DNA of 64,000 nucleotides from Paracoccus sp. IB05 (GTDB lineage: Bacteria > Pseudomonadota > Alphaproteobacteria > Rhodobacterales > Rhodobacteraceae). The notes beneath the pieces were generated by a model. It was given only the letters and a program-made list of their open reading frames with translations. It did no database searches and was not told the DNA's origin. The stretch is from contig NZ_JAEFCF010000021.1 of the NCBI RefSeq assembly GCF_016405985.1, positions 1 to 64,000 of the forward strand, read 5' to 3'. Every line of letters begins with the position of its first letter. Position 1 is the first letter of the stretch. Positions 54,622 through 64,000 of the stretch are shown in pieces. The translations under genes were made by a program, and so were the position numbers.

Positions 54622-55227
54622 TCAGCGCCGCTCCCGCACCGCCATAACGGCGGCGATGGCACGCTCTGACGCCGCCCCGATCCCCAGATCCGAAGTGTCG
54701 ATCACCACCGCATCAGCTGCCGGGCGCAAAGGCGCATCGGCGCGATTCATATCGCGCTCATCGCGAAGCCGCACCTCCCCCAGCACAGTCTCATAGTCCG
54801 ACTCCGCAGCCTCGCCCCCCAGTTCCAGCCAGCGGCGCCGTGCCCTGATCTCTGCGCGCGCCGTGACGAACAGCTTCACCTCGGCCCCGGGGCAGATCAC
54901 CGTGCCGATATCGCGCCCGTCCAGCACCGCGCCGCCTGCGCGCCGGGCAAAATCGCGCTGGAACTGCAAAAGCGCCGCCCGCACTTCGGGGATCACAGCA
55001 ACCCGGCTTGCCGCCTGACCCGCCTCAAGCGAGCGCAGATCGTCCCGTGCCAGATCCGCCACCGTCAGCCCCCGCGCCGCCGCCACCGGATCGCCGCCCT
55101 TGACCCCCACGGCCCGATAAAGCGCCCCCGTATCCAGATGCGCAAAGCCGAACCGCTCCGCCACCGCCCGGCTGATCGTGCCCTTGCCCGCCGCCGCCGG
55201 CCCGTCAATTGCCACTGTAAAAGCCAT
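54622..55227 (-). CDS. cmk: Cytidylate kinase
   Basis: 201 residues. Phosphorylates CMP/dCMP. The P-loop GPAAAGKGT is at 9-17; [26 protein letters not shown] and [13 protein letters not shown] are diagnostic. The ATG at 55227 is used; codons upstream in frame come from a repeat. In many alphaproteobacteria cmk precedes rpsA; here a glycosyltransferase lies between. Confidence 0.96.
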   Translation of the reverse strand: MAFTVAIDGPAAAGKGTISRAVAERFGFAHLDTGALYRAVGVKGGDPVAAARGLTVADLARDDLRSLEAGQAASRVAVIPEVRAALLQFQRDFARRAGGAVLDGRDIGTVICPGAEVKLFVTARAEIRARRRWLELGGEAAESDYETVLGEVRLRDERDMNRADAPLRPAADAVVIDTSDLGIGAASERAIAAVMAVRERR

Positions 55228-55240
55228 CCGCTGTCCTCTG

Positions 55241-55310
55241 ATGCTCATTTTCTGTCTATAAATATCCCGGGGGAGAGCCGCAACGCGGCGAGGGGGCAGA
55301 GCCCCCTCTT
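55241..55310. repeat. Dispersed repeat, type B, single arm (copy B3)
   Basis: TCATTTTCTGTCTATAAATA then TCCCGGGGGA (from 55245) matches the right arm and its flank of B1/B2; the mirrored arm is missing. GAGCCGCAACGCGGCG and GGGGGCAGAGCCCCC (55292-55306) hairpins follow as in B1 and B2. A partial copy. Confidence 0.75.
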
Positions 55311-55396
55311 CTTCGCGTTCCTTGCGGGGCACAGGGCCCCCTTTTCCCCGCGCGCCAAGGGCGCTACACCGTCAAAGACAGCACGAGGGGAACACC

Positions 55397-56625
<1,229 letters not shown>

Positions 56626-56629
<4 letters not shown>

Positions 56630-56961
56630 GGCGCGCGCTGTCGCTTGCCATTCTGCTGTCGCTGCCGCTCCCGGCGGCGGCGGCCAGTTTCGATTGTACG
56701 CTTGCAGGGCTCAGCCCGAACGAGCGCGCGATCTGCGACAACCGCGACCTGAACGACGCCGATGTGGAAATGGCGACGCTGCTGAAATTCCTGACCGGGC
56801 TTTTTGCCATGGGCTATCGGGGCGAGATCCTCGACGATCAGACGGCCTGGTTGCGGGAGCGTATGGGGTGTGAGGCCGATCTCGCCTGTATCCGTGCCGC
56901 TTATGCCAGACGCATCGGGGCGTTGCAGGCGATCTATGACGGGATCGACCGACCGCTCTGA
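56626..56961 (+). CDS. Secreted LprI-like (DUF1311) protein
   Basis: 111 residues from GTG at 56626, overlapping the trpB stop as GTGA. A signal peptide ([20 protein letters not shown]) precedes an LprI-type domain: [45 protein letters not shown], with four Cys in the family pattern. Some family members are linked to lysozyme inhibition. Coupling to trpB is structural rather than functional as far as can be seen. Confidence 0.8.
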
Positions 56962-56983
56962 CCGCCCTCTCTGACCACGCGCT

Positions 56984-57373
56984 CTATTTCAGTTTCGGGA
57001 TGCCGCCATAGTCCTGCAGCCCGAGGCTGAGCCCTCTTCCGATCCGATGCGCAAGGGCCGACCAGGCGCGGGCGGTTTCCTGCGGCAGGCGCCGGGCCAG
57101 CACCTCGTCAAAGAGCTTCAGCCAGGGGATGAACATGCCGGCGCGGACATTGCCGGCCGCTTTATGGACGGCCATAGGATTGCCGTCATAGCCGCGCTCC
57201 ATCAGGATCGCATTGCGCCAGAAGGCGACGATCTTTTCCTCATGCTCCGGCCAGTCTTTCACATGCGCCCCGAAGACCGGTCCAAGCACCGGATGCGCCC
57301 GGACCTCCCGGTAGAAGTCATGAACCACGCCGCGCAGCTCAATGTCGGAAACAGGAAAGCGGGCGAGAGTCAT
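56984..57373 (-). CDS. Group III truncated haemoglobin
   Basis: 129 residues of the 2/2 globin fold. VVHDFYREVRAHPVLGPVFG (B helix region), EHEEKIVAFWRNAIL, and the proximal His70 in MAVHKAAGNV followed by FIPWLKLF are typical of TrHb3 proteins (Ctb-like). Likely NO or O2 related. Faces trpB-lprI convergently with 22 bases between. Confidence 0.88.
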   Translation of the reverse strand: MTLARFPVSDIELRGVVHDFYREVRAHPVLGPVFGAHVKDWPEHEEKIVAFWRNAILMERGYDGNPMAVHKAAGNVRAGMFIPWLKLFDEVLARRLPQETARAWSALAHRIGRGLSLGLQDYGGIPKLK

Positions 57374-57415
57374 GAGACGGGCTTTCGGGCTGAAATGTTC
57401 GATAAGTGAAAGCGC

Positions 57416-57793
57416 CTAGGCTTCCCCATCACTCGCATACAGCTTCAGAACCTCCAGCGGAACCAGGTCTAATGTCGCATGATGCGTCGCCTTCAGGCGC
57501 AGCTTCGGCGCCGCGCCCTCGTCATGCGCCTGGGCAAAGCGGCTGGCGCAGAGGCACCACTGATCCCCCGGCTTCAGACCCTGAAAGCCGAATTCCGGCC
57601 GGGGTGTCGAGAGGTCATTGCCGAGATATTTCGACAAGGCGAGGAACTCTGCCGTCATCTCGGCGCAGACCGTGTGCCGCCCCTGATCGCCCGGCCCGGA
57701 ATTGCAGCAGCCATCGCGGAAGAAACCGGTGAGGGGGCGGGTCGAGCAGATCTCCAGCGGACCGCCCAGCACATTGATCGACGGGTATTTCAT
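57416..57793 (-). CDS. DUF2237 family protein
   Basis: 125 residues. NVLGGPLEICSTRPLTGFFR, GCCNSGPGDQGRHTVCAEMT and PRPEFGFQGLKPGDQWCLCA are the conserved blocks of this family, rich in Cys. Function unknown. The ATG at 57793 is seven bases after GGGAG. Lies 42 bases upstream of the globin on the same strand. Confidence 0.88.
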   Translation of the reverse strand: MKYPSINVLGGPLEICSTRPLTGFFRDGCCNSGPGDQGRHTVCAEMTAEFLALSKYLGNDLSTPRPEFGFQGLKPGDQWCLCASRFAQAHDEGAAPKLRLKATHHATLDLVPLEVLKLYASDGEA

Positions 57794-57839
57794 CACATGC
57801 TCCCTTTCGCGGACAGCCTGCTGAAAGCGCCCGGCCCGG

Positions 57840-59069
57840 TCAAGGGCCGGCAGGCCCGGGCCAGCGTTTCGAGGCCAGGGGCGGCACGAGATGCCCCGCC
57901 ACCAGCCGCGTCAATATCTGCGGTACCGGTGGCACCAGCGAGATCGGGGCAAGAAGCAGATCCCGGATCCGTGGCAGAACCCGGCTGTCCGACTGATAGG
58001 CCGGGGTCAGGAACAGGCTGAACAACTGGTAGATCCGCACATGCCAGCGCCGCATCCTGGCATAGGCGGCGGGCGCATCATCCAGGTCACCACGCAGCGC
58101 CTCGCGCAACGCCAGAGCATCAAGCAGTGCCATATTCGCGCCCTGGCCAAGCTGCGGGCTGGCGCGATGCGCACTGTCCCCGATGAAGACCAGCCCTGGC
58201 GCATAAGGCCTTTTCAGCGTGCCATGGCTGTACTGCGCTGTCGTCATCTGGCCGGCATGATCCAGACCGGCGAGGAAGGGCTGCATCTCGGGCCAGAAAG
58301 CGCTGGCCTCGGCTTTCCAGGCTTTGAAACGCGCCTCGCCCCAGCCCGCCAGTTCCGCGCGCGGCATCGACCAGAAGACGGCGGCGCGGGCCTGGGTCTC
58401 GCCGGGCAGGCGGCCGATGGGCATCAGCCCGGCCATGCGGCTTGCGCGGAAATAGCGCTGGCGCAGCTGATCCCGGGACAGGTCAGATCCTTCGGGCCAG
58501 GGGACATGCGTCCAGATTGCGCCATAGCCAAGCGCCCGCGCCTTTAAAGGCGACAGCGCCGAACCCGCGCCGGAGGCATCTATCACCAGGTCAAAACCGC
58601 CGATCTCGCCATTGTCCGAGAACAGAACCCGCCCTCCCTGGCGCAACGGTGCCTCTCGCACCGTCTCGCCGGTGATCAGCGTGACCGGGGATGCCTGCAT
58701 CGCCTGCCAGAGCACATGAAACAGGCTTGCGCGATGCATCGCACAGGCGGGGTCTGCGGCCGGGTAATGCACATCCAGCGCGTTGCGGCTGCGGGTGGCG
58801 CCTGAAAGCTGCGCGACCGACCAGCCCCGCATCCGCCGGATTGGCGCCCCGAGCGCGCTTGCCGCATCGACCTGGCCCAGCTCGTCCAGCACGGCAAGGC
58901 CCACCGGCTGCACCACCAGCCCCGAGCCCAGCGGGCGCGGCGTCGCAAACCGCTCGACCAGCGTGACCCGGTGGCCGTCGCGCGCAAGCAGGCTTGCCGC
59001 GGCGAGCCCGCCCATGCCGGCACCCACCACTGCGATCTCAGGCGCTTTTGCCGTGTATTTCCCCGCCAT
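57840..59069 (-). CDS. FAD-dependent monooxygenase
   Basis: 409 residues from the ATG at 59069 (a GTG at 59078 is possible). PheA/TetX-type flavoprotein hydroxylase: the dinucleotide motif VVGAGMGGLAAASLLARDG (about 12-30), DG-like LVIDASGAGS and the second FAD motif VFIGDSAHRASPQLGQGANM. Substrate unknown. Its 3' end is 46 bases from the DUF2237 gene, so one operon with the globin is possible. Confidence 0.88.
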   Translation of the reverse strand: MAGKYTAKAPEIAVVGAGMGGLAAASLLARDGHRVTLVERFATPRPLGSGLVVQPVGLAVLDELGQVDAASALGAPIRRMRGWSVAQLSGATRSRNALDVHYPAADPACAMHRASLFHVLWQAMQASPVTLITGETVREAPLRQGGRVLFSDNGEIGGFDLVIDASGAGSALSPLKARALGYGAIWTHVPWPEGSDLSRDQLRQRYFRASRMAGLMPIGRLPGETQARAAVFWSMPRAELAGWGEARFKAWKAEASAFWPEMQPFLAGLDHAGQMTTAQYSHGTLKRPYAPGLVFIGDSAHRASPQLGQGANMALLDALALREALRGDLDDAPAAYARMRRWHVRIYQLFSLFLTPAYQSDSRVLPRIRDLLLAPISLVPPVPQILTRLVAGHLVPPLASKRWPGPAGP

Positions 59070-59287
59070 CTTCCTCACCCTGGCACTGGACCCGACCCCG
59101 GCCCGCGACTATAAGCCGACCCCATGTCGTATTCTTTTGCGATCCTCGCCCGGACCCCGGGTGTCCGAATTAGCGGCCCGGCGCGCTGAACACCAGCACG
59201 CCGGGAGATTTCGCGCGGACCATTCCTGCTGCGTGACGCGCAGGCAAGGGGGCGCCCCAAAGCCAACATTCCAGAGGACCGCATCCG

Positions 59288-62227
59288 ATGTGCGCCGAAA
59301 CCACCGCTGAAACGGGTGTCGACTACCGCGACACCGTATTCCTTCCCGAGACCGATTTCCCGATGCGCGGCGACCTGCCGAAGCGCGAGCCCGAATGGCT
59401 GGCCCGCTGGGCGCGGCTTGAGGTCTATAACCGCCTGCGCGCGAAACCGGGTCGCCCGTCTTTCGTGCTGCATGACGGCCCGCCCTATGCGAATGGCCAT
59501 CTTCATATCGGCCATGCGCTGAACAAGACCATCAAGGACATCATCACGCGCTCGCATCAGATGATGGGCCATGATGCGCGCTATGTGCCGGGCTGGGATT
59601 GCCACGGTCTGCCGATCGAATGGAAAATCGAAGAGCAATACCGCGCCAAAGGGCTGAACAAGGACGATGTGAGCACCGTCGATTTCCGCCAGGAATGCCG
59701 CCGCTTTGCCGAGGGCTGGGTTGAGATCCAGCGCGAGGAGTTCAAGCGGCTCGGTGTCTATGGCAATTGGGAAGATCCTTACCTCACAATGGCTTACCAT
59801 GCCGAGGCGGTGATCGCCCAGGATTTCATGAAGCTTTTGATGAACGGCGCGCTTTATCAGGGATCAAAGCCCGTCATGTGGTCGCCGGTCGAGAAAACCG
59901 CGCTGGCCGAGGCCGAGATCGAATATAACGACCATACGAGCCACACGGTCTGGGTGCGGTTCCGCCCCGCCTCTGCAGCAAGCTTCCCGGAGCTGGATGG
60001 CTGTATCAATACCGGGCTCCTGAATGCCTCGGTGGTGATCTGGACCACCACGCCCTGGACAATCCCGCAAAACCGCGCGGTGGCTTACGGGCCGGAGATC
60101 GCTTACGGGCTTTACCGCGTCGATGCCGCAGATGAGAAATCGACGGCAGTGGTGGGGGAGACCCTGGTTCTGGCCGATGCGCTGGCCGAAGGTGTCAAGG
60201 CGGCGGCAAAGGTCGAGGCCTGGACCCGGCTGCGCGATGTGGCCACAAGTGAATTCGACGGCATGATCCTCAGGCACCCCTATCACGGGGTCGAGGGGGG
60301 CAATGGCGAATGGGATTATGACGTGCCCATGCTGCCGGGCGACCATGTCACCGATGATGCGGGCACTGGCTTTGTCCATACCGCGCCCTCGCATGGCGAC
60401 GACGACTATCAGCTGGGCGTGAAGTTCAAACTCCCGATGACCTATAACGTCACCGAGGACAGCTCGTACCGCGCCGATCTTCCGCTGTTCGGCGGCCAGC
60501 ATGTGATCCTTGCCGATGGCAAGGAAGGCCCGGCCAATGTCTCGAATATCAAGCAGATGGCCTATGCGGGCGCGCTGCTGGCCAAGGGAAAGGTCAAGCA
60601 CAGCTATCCCCATAGCTGGCGCTCGAAAGCGCCGGTGATCTTCCGCAACACGCCACAATGGTTCGCCGCCATCGACGTCGCGCTGAAGGACGGCATGGGC
60701 GAGTTCGGCAATACGATCCGCAAACGGGCGCTGACCTCGATCGAGGATCTGGTGGAATTCACCCCGGTTTCCGGCAAAAACCGCCTGCATTCGATGATCG
60801 AGCACCGCCCCGACTGGGTGCTGTCGCGTCAGCGTGCCTGGGGCGTGCCGCTGACCTGCTTCACCAGGAAGGGCGCGAAACCGACCGATCCGGATTTCCT
60901 GTTGCGCAATGACACTGTCAACAGCCGCATCACTGACGCCTTTGAAAAAGACGGCGCCGATGTCTGGTATGTGCAAGGGTTCAAAGAGAAAGTGCTCGAA
61001 GGCGTGGTTGATCCGTCGGATTATGACCAGGTCTTTGATGTGCTCGATGTCTGGTTCGATTCCGGATCGACCCATGCTTTCGTGCTGCGTGATCGCGCCG
61101 ACGGCACCGATGACGGCATCGCCGATGTCTATATGGAAGGCACCGACCAGCATCGCGGCTGGTTCCATTCGTCCTTGCTGCAGGCTTCGGCCACGCGTGG
61201 CCGTGCGCCTTACCGCAATGTGGTGACGCATGGCTTCACGCTGGATGAGAAGGGCATGAAGATGTCCAAATCCATCGGCAATACGGTCGCGCCGCAAGAG
61301 ATCATCGCCGAATATGGCGCCGATATCCTGCGGCTCTGGGTGGCGCAGACCGATTACACGCTGGACCAGCGGATCGGGCCGAAGATCATCAAAGGCACCG
61401 CCGACAGCTATCGCCGGCTGAGGAATACTTTGCGTTTCATGCTGGGCGCATTGTCCGGCTTCCAGGAGTCCGAGCGCCTCGATGCGGCGGAAATGCCCGA
61501 GCTGGAGCAATGGGTGCTGCACCGCCTCGCGGAACTCGATACCGAAGTGCGCCGCGAATACCGCGCGTTCAATTTTGCGGGCGTGTTCCAGACGCTGTTC
61601 AACTTTGCGACCGTCGATCTCTCGGCCTTCTATTTCGACATCCGCAAGGATGCGCTCTATTGCGATGCGCCCGACAGTCTCCGCCGCCGGGCCGCGCGCA
61701 CGGTGCTGGATCTCTTGTTCCAGCGCCTGACGACCTGGCTTGCACCAATCCTGCCCTTCACGATGGAAGATGTCTGGCTCTCGCGCCATCCGGGCGAGGA
61801 CAGCTCTGTCCATCTTCAGGATTTCTGCGAGACACCGGCGGGCTGGAAGAACGATGCCCTTGCCGCGAAATGGGACGGGATCCGCGCCGCCCGCCGCGTC
61901 GTGACCGGCGCGCTGGAGGTGGAGCGTACCGCCAAGGTGATCGGCGCCAGCCTTGAGGCGAAGCCGGTGGTCCATGTGGCGGATACGGCGATGCTGGCCG
62001 CGCTGAACTCGGTCGCCTTTGCCGATATCTGCATCACCAGCGGCATCCGTGTGACCGACGCTGCTGCGCCGGACGGGGCTTTCACCCTGGCCGATGCGCC
62101 TGCGGTGAAAGTGGTCTTCGCCCCGGCGGAAGGCGCGAAATGCCAGCGCTGCTGGCAGATCCTGCCCGATGTCGGCAGCCACAAACACCCCGAGACCTGC
62201 GCGCGCTGTAACAGCGTCCTGGGCTGA
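59288..62227 (+). CDS. ileS: Isoleucyl-tRNA synthetase
   Basis: 979 residues, class I synthetase. HIGH is at 73-76, KMSKS at 658-662, and the C-terminal zinc knuckle has CQRCW and CARCNS. The editing domain (about 200-400) has TTPWTIPQNRAVA and DDAGTGFVHTAPSHGDDDY. The start MCAETTAETGVDYRDTVFLP follows AGAGGACC. A terminator follows. Confidence 0.98.
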   Translation: MCAETTAETGVDYRDTVFLPETDFPMRGDLPKREPEWLARWARLEVYNRLRAKPGRPSFVLHDGPPYANGHLHIGHALNKTIKDIITRSHQMMGHDARYVPGWDCHGLPIEWKIEEQYRAKGLNKDDVSTVDFRQECRRFAEGWVEIQREEFKRLGVYGNWEDPYLTMAYHAEAVIAQDFMKLLMNGALYQGSKPVMWSPVEKTALAEAEIEYNDHTSHTVWVRFRPASAASFPELDGCINTGLLNASVVIWTTTPWTIPQNRAVAYGPEIAYGLYRVDAADEKSTAVVGETLVLADALAEGVKAAAKVEAWTRLRDVATSEFDGMILRHPYHGVEGGNGEWDYDVPMLPGDHVTDDAGTGFVHTAPSHGDDDYQLGVKFKLPMTYNVTEDSSYRADLPLFGGQHVILADGKEGPANVSNIKQMAYAGALLAKGKVKHSYPHSWRSKAPVIFRNTPQWFAAIDVALKDGMGEFGNTIRKRALTSIEDLVEFTPVSGKNRLHSMIEHRPDWVLSRQRAWGVPLTCFTRKGAKPTDPDFLLRNDTVNSRITDAFEKDGADVWYVQGFKEKVLEGVVDPSDYDQVFDVLDVWFDSGSTHAFVLRDRADGTDDGIADVYMEGTDQHRGWFHSSLLQASATRGRAPYRNVVTHGFTLDEKGMKMSKSIGNTVAPQEIIAEYGADILRLWVAQTDYTLDQRIGPKIIKGTADSYRRLRNTLRFMLGALSGFQESERLDAAEMPELEQWVLHRLAELDTEVRREYRAFNFAGVFQTLFNFATVDLSAFYFDIRKDALYCDAPDSLRRRAARTVLDLLFQRLTTWLAPILPFTMEDVWLSRHPGEDSSVHLQDFCETPAGWKNDALAAKWDGIRAARRVVTGALEVERTAKVIGASLEAKPVVHVADTAMLAALNSVAFADICITSGIRVTDAAAPDGAFTLADAPAVKVVFAPAEGAKCQRCWQILPDVGSHKHPETCARCNSVLG

Positions 62228-62246
62228 CGGACGTCCTGAGAACCAA

Positions 62247-62276
62247 AAAGGCCGCATCGCAGGATGCGGCCTTTAT
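62247..62276 (+). terminator. Terminator after ileS
   Basis: AAAGGCCGCATC-GCAG-GATGCGGCCTTT, 20 bases after the ileS stop. It also ends the convergent lipoprotein transcript if read from the other side, given the A tract ahead of it. Confidence 0.88.
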
Positions 62277-62310
62277 CTGTTTCGGGCGGCCCCCTGCGCG
62301 GCGGGAGCGG

Positions 62311-62919
62311 TCAGTAAGCGGTCCCGCCGCGCATCGGCAGGGTGACGCCCGCCTCGCGCCAGATGCGCTCCTGCCGTTTGGCCTCATTGCGGGCAGGCTG
62401 GCAGGGAATGATGAAACCGTCACCCCAGAAGCCGATTTTCTTCATCAGGACATTGCGGCCAGCGCTGTTGATGTCGCAGGCGCCCGTCGCCTCGACCGCC
62501 GCAACGGCGTCTTTGGGCTTGTTCTTGCCAAGGCCGGTGACGATCAGGAAATCGGCCTCGTTGTTGAGGATCACCCGTTTCGCAACAAACGGCCCGGCGG
62601 CGGCCTGCAAGGTGGCGCCGGGCTGGTTCGCCATGGTCTCGACCGCCAGGAAGCGGCGCTCATCCGGGCTCTGACCGCGGACATTGTCGCGGGGGATGGA
62701 TTTCGTCACCTGATAGACCGGCAGCGCCTGTCGGCCACCGGTCGCCAAAGCCCCGGCGGCTGGGCCGCTGGCGGTGAAAGCGATACCGGGCGGAGGGGCG
62801 GCAGAGCTTCCGATCGGGCGATCGAAATAGGAATTGCCGCGTTGCGGTTCGGGGCTGACACAGGCGGCCAGCACCAGCGGCAGCAGGAGAACACGCATGG
62901 GATGGGAAAGGTGGAACAT
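62311..62919 (-). CDS. Lipoprotein of unknown function
   Basis: 202 residues from the ATG at 62919, which has GGGAG seven bases upstream. The lipobox LAAC puts the lipidated Cys at residue 20 (PLVLAACVSPE). The rest is soluble with two Cys (TGACDINSAG, IIPCQPARN) and a segment AKRVILNNEADFLIVTGLGK. No family recognised with certainty. Confidence 0.75.
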   Translation of the reverse strand: MFHLSHPMRVLLLPLVLAACVSPEPQRGNSYFDRPIGSSAAPPPGIAFTASGPAAGALATGGRQALPVYQVTKSIPRDNVRGQSPDERRFLAVETMANQPGATLQAAAGPFVAKRVILNNEADFLIVTGLGKNKPKDAVAAVEATGACDINSAGRNVLMKKIGFWGDGFIIPCQPARNEAKRQERIWREAGVTLPMRGGTAY

Positions 62920-63101
62920 GAAAACTCCCTGATGGAACAGGGGTGATTTCTGTGGCGAAAGCGGCGCGAAGAGGACCACAGGGCGGATTTTCCATGGCCT
63001 CTGACGCCTTTGGTCGCGGGATTACCTTAGTTTGTTCCGATTTCGGCCCGGATCAGGGTGTCTGTGAACGGATCAGTTCCACAGCCAGAGGGGCAAGGCC
63101 C

Positions 63102-63689
63102 ATGAATATGCAGGTCAGCGATATTGCCGGGCGTCAGTCCCTCGACCTTTCGCGGCTGTTCTTTGGCGATGTGCTGCTGGTCGGGCTCGCCCTGATTGCC
63201 GGACAGCAGTCGCCCCGGATGCGCGTGGTGTCCGTCACCGACCGCCAGCCGATCCGCGCGCGCGAAAGCTTCAGCGCCGAATATCAGGAAGTGCCTTCGA
63301 GGCCGCAGCAAAGACGCAGCACGCAAAAGGTGAAGGGCGAGATTTTCGGCGATGATGTCACCTTTAAAATGGCCACCGGGCCGTCGCGGCTGTTCAAAAT
63401 GCCGTTGCCGGATGCAAGGAAGGCCGGTGCCCAGGCCATCCGCATGCATCTGCCGCAGCTGATCGCCCTGTTTTACCGCGACCAGGCCGAGGGGCTGCGC
63501 GATTCACTTTACACGCTGACCGCAAAGCGTGGCTTTCTCGCGCTGTCGCCCGAGATCGAATTGCAGGTCGGTGAGGATCTGTTCCGGATCGACCGAAATC
63601 GCGCCACTGTGACCCGTGCGGGCGAGACGATGATCGACCTCAGCCGGGAAGAGCTGCGCCAGAAAGCGGCAGAAGCCGGCTATCTCTGA
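63102..63689 (+). CDS. Protein of unknown function
   Basis: 195 residues from the ATG at 63102 (MNMQVSDIAGRQSLDLSRLF); AAGGCCC lies ahead and the Met two codons on is an alternative. A single hydrophobic segment, FGDVLLVGLALIAGQ (about 20-34), may be a membrane anchor. The remainder is soluble and basic with a long helix (DARKAGAQAIRMHLPQLIAL). No domain recognised. Convergent with the gene at the window end. Confidence 0.55.
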   Translation: MNMQVSDIAGRQSLDLSRLFFGDVLLVGLALIAGQQSPRMRVVSVTDRQPIRARESFSAEYQEVPSRPQQRRSTQKVKGEIFGDDVTFKMATGPSRLFKMPLPDARKAGAQAIRMHLPQLIALFYRDQAEGLRDSLYTLTAKRGFLALSPEIELQVGEDLFRIDRNRATVTRAGETMIDLSREELRQKAAEAGYL

Positions 63690-63726
63690 CCCGCAATCTT
63701 TGCCCGCCGCACCAGGGGGAAATGTA

Positions 63727-63757
63727 AAAAAGACGCCAGCGGCAATCGCTGGCGTCC
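63727..63757 (-). terminator. Terminator of the DUF1127 gene
   Basis: On the minus strand GACGCCAGCG-ATTGC-CGCTGGCGTC is followed by TTTTTTAC. It lies about 50 bases beyond the stop of the last gene. Confidence 0.85.
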
Positions 63758-63804
63758 AGGTTTCGTCACCGACAGGAGACGATCAGAAAACTGGCGGTCA
63801 AAGC

Positions 63805-64000
63805 TCAGGCGGCGCGTTTCGCACCGAGCCAGAGCGGCAACAGAACCTGCGCATTGGCGGCCCCGGTATCGGGCGCCAGACCCTCATGCATGGCCATCAG
63901 ATCGCCACGGGTCAGGCCGATATCGTCCAGCAACCGGTCATCCGCGCGATTAAGCAGGAACGCGGTCGAGCGGCGCATCTGCATCAGCGATTTCAGACGG
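63805..64000 (-). CDS. DUF1127 domain protein, C-terminal part (5' beyond window)
   Basis: The last 64 codons read RLKSLMQMRRSTAFLLNRAD, then DRLLDDIGLTRGDLMAMHEG and end LWLGAKRAA. The LNRADDRLLDDIGLTR block is the DUF1127 (YjiS-like) signature; Arg-rich members of this family can bind RNA in other alphaproteobacteria. Start lies outside the window. Confidence 0.85.
   Translation of the reverse strand, partial: RLKSLMQMRRSTAFLLNRADDRLLDDIGLTRGDLMAMHEGLAPDTGAANAQVLLPLWLGAKRAA

Noticed and set aside
59864-62257. 797-codon open frame antisense to ileS
   Set aside because: High GC and strong codon bias open the opposite strand. ileS has full synthetase motifs, while the antisense protein has His/Arg-rich composition and no domain.

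Overview
The window is a chromosomal segment of a GC-rich alphaproteobacterium, most likely of the Rhodobacteraceae (Rhodobacter/Paracoccus-type). This rests on the gene orders tuf-rpsJ, secY-adk-rpsM and ffh-coq7-chorismate mutase-rpsP-rimM-trmD-rplS-rpmE, a split F0 operon with both b and b' subunits, MipZ, short Adk, and dispersed hairpin repeats next to GCCGGAGGC-like flanks. No tRNA, rRNA, CRISPR array, insertion sequence or prophage was seen.

Bases 1-18840 hold the end of tuf and then the S10, spc and alpha ribosomal protein gene sets, ending in rpoA-rplQ. The order is classical, but the series is broken three times by unrelated genes flanked by terminators: a secreted unknown protein between rplW and rplB, a COG4315-like secreted protein between rplP and rpmC, and a glycosyltransferase plus a TonB-C-like protein between rpmD and rplO. 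Promoter-like TTGNCN-17-TATNNN sequences restart transcription before rpmC, rplO and rpsM. A 37-bp tandem repeat lies between rpoA and rplQ.

Bases 18900-26825 carry a decayed rarA start followed by a complete divergent rarA, then ttcA, an EAL-domain protein, yidC, a MOSC protein and engB. Bases 26900-32850 form a self-contained accessory module: flavin monooxygenase (LLM), 4-oxalocrotonate-type tautomerase, alpha/beta hydrolase, a complete polar amino-acid-type ABC importer and a convergent TetR regulator. It has its own promoter with a 14-bp palindrome. The parts suggest regulated uptake and oxidative breakdown of a small polar, perhaps nitrogenous or ring, compound; the substrate cannot be read from the sequence. 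This is the best candidate here for an undescribed system.

Bases 32950-44600 are housekeeping: argB, a ferredoxin-like protein, SixA-type phosphatase, aldo/keto reductase, ffh-coq7-two GNATs-chorismate mutase, rpsP-rimM, an unknown membrane protein, trmD, rplS and rpmE. Bases 44700-47110 carry mipZ, a 55-residue gene antisense to its end, a malonyl-CoA synthetase (matB) pseudogene and an ArsR regulator whose stop lies inside a repeat. Bases 47290-50030 are the ATP synthase F0 operon (atpI-atpB-atpE-b'-b).

Bases 50070-55230 on the minus strand carry trpF-lapA, ihfB, rpsA, and cmk with a capsule-type glycosyltransferase. Then come trpB with a coupled LprI-like protein, a group III truncated haemoglobin, a DUF2237 protein, an FAD monooxygenase, ileS, a lipoprotein, an unknown protein and the end of a DUF1127 gene. 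Five loci carry members of an inverted-repeat family in two sequence types.
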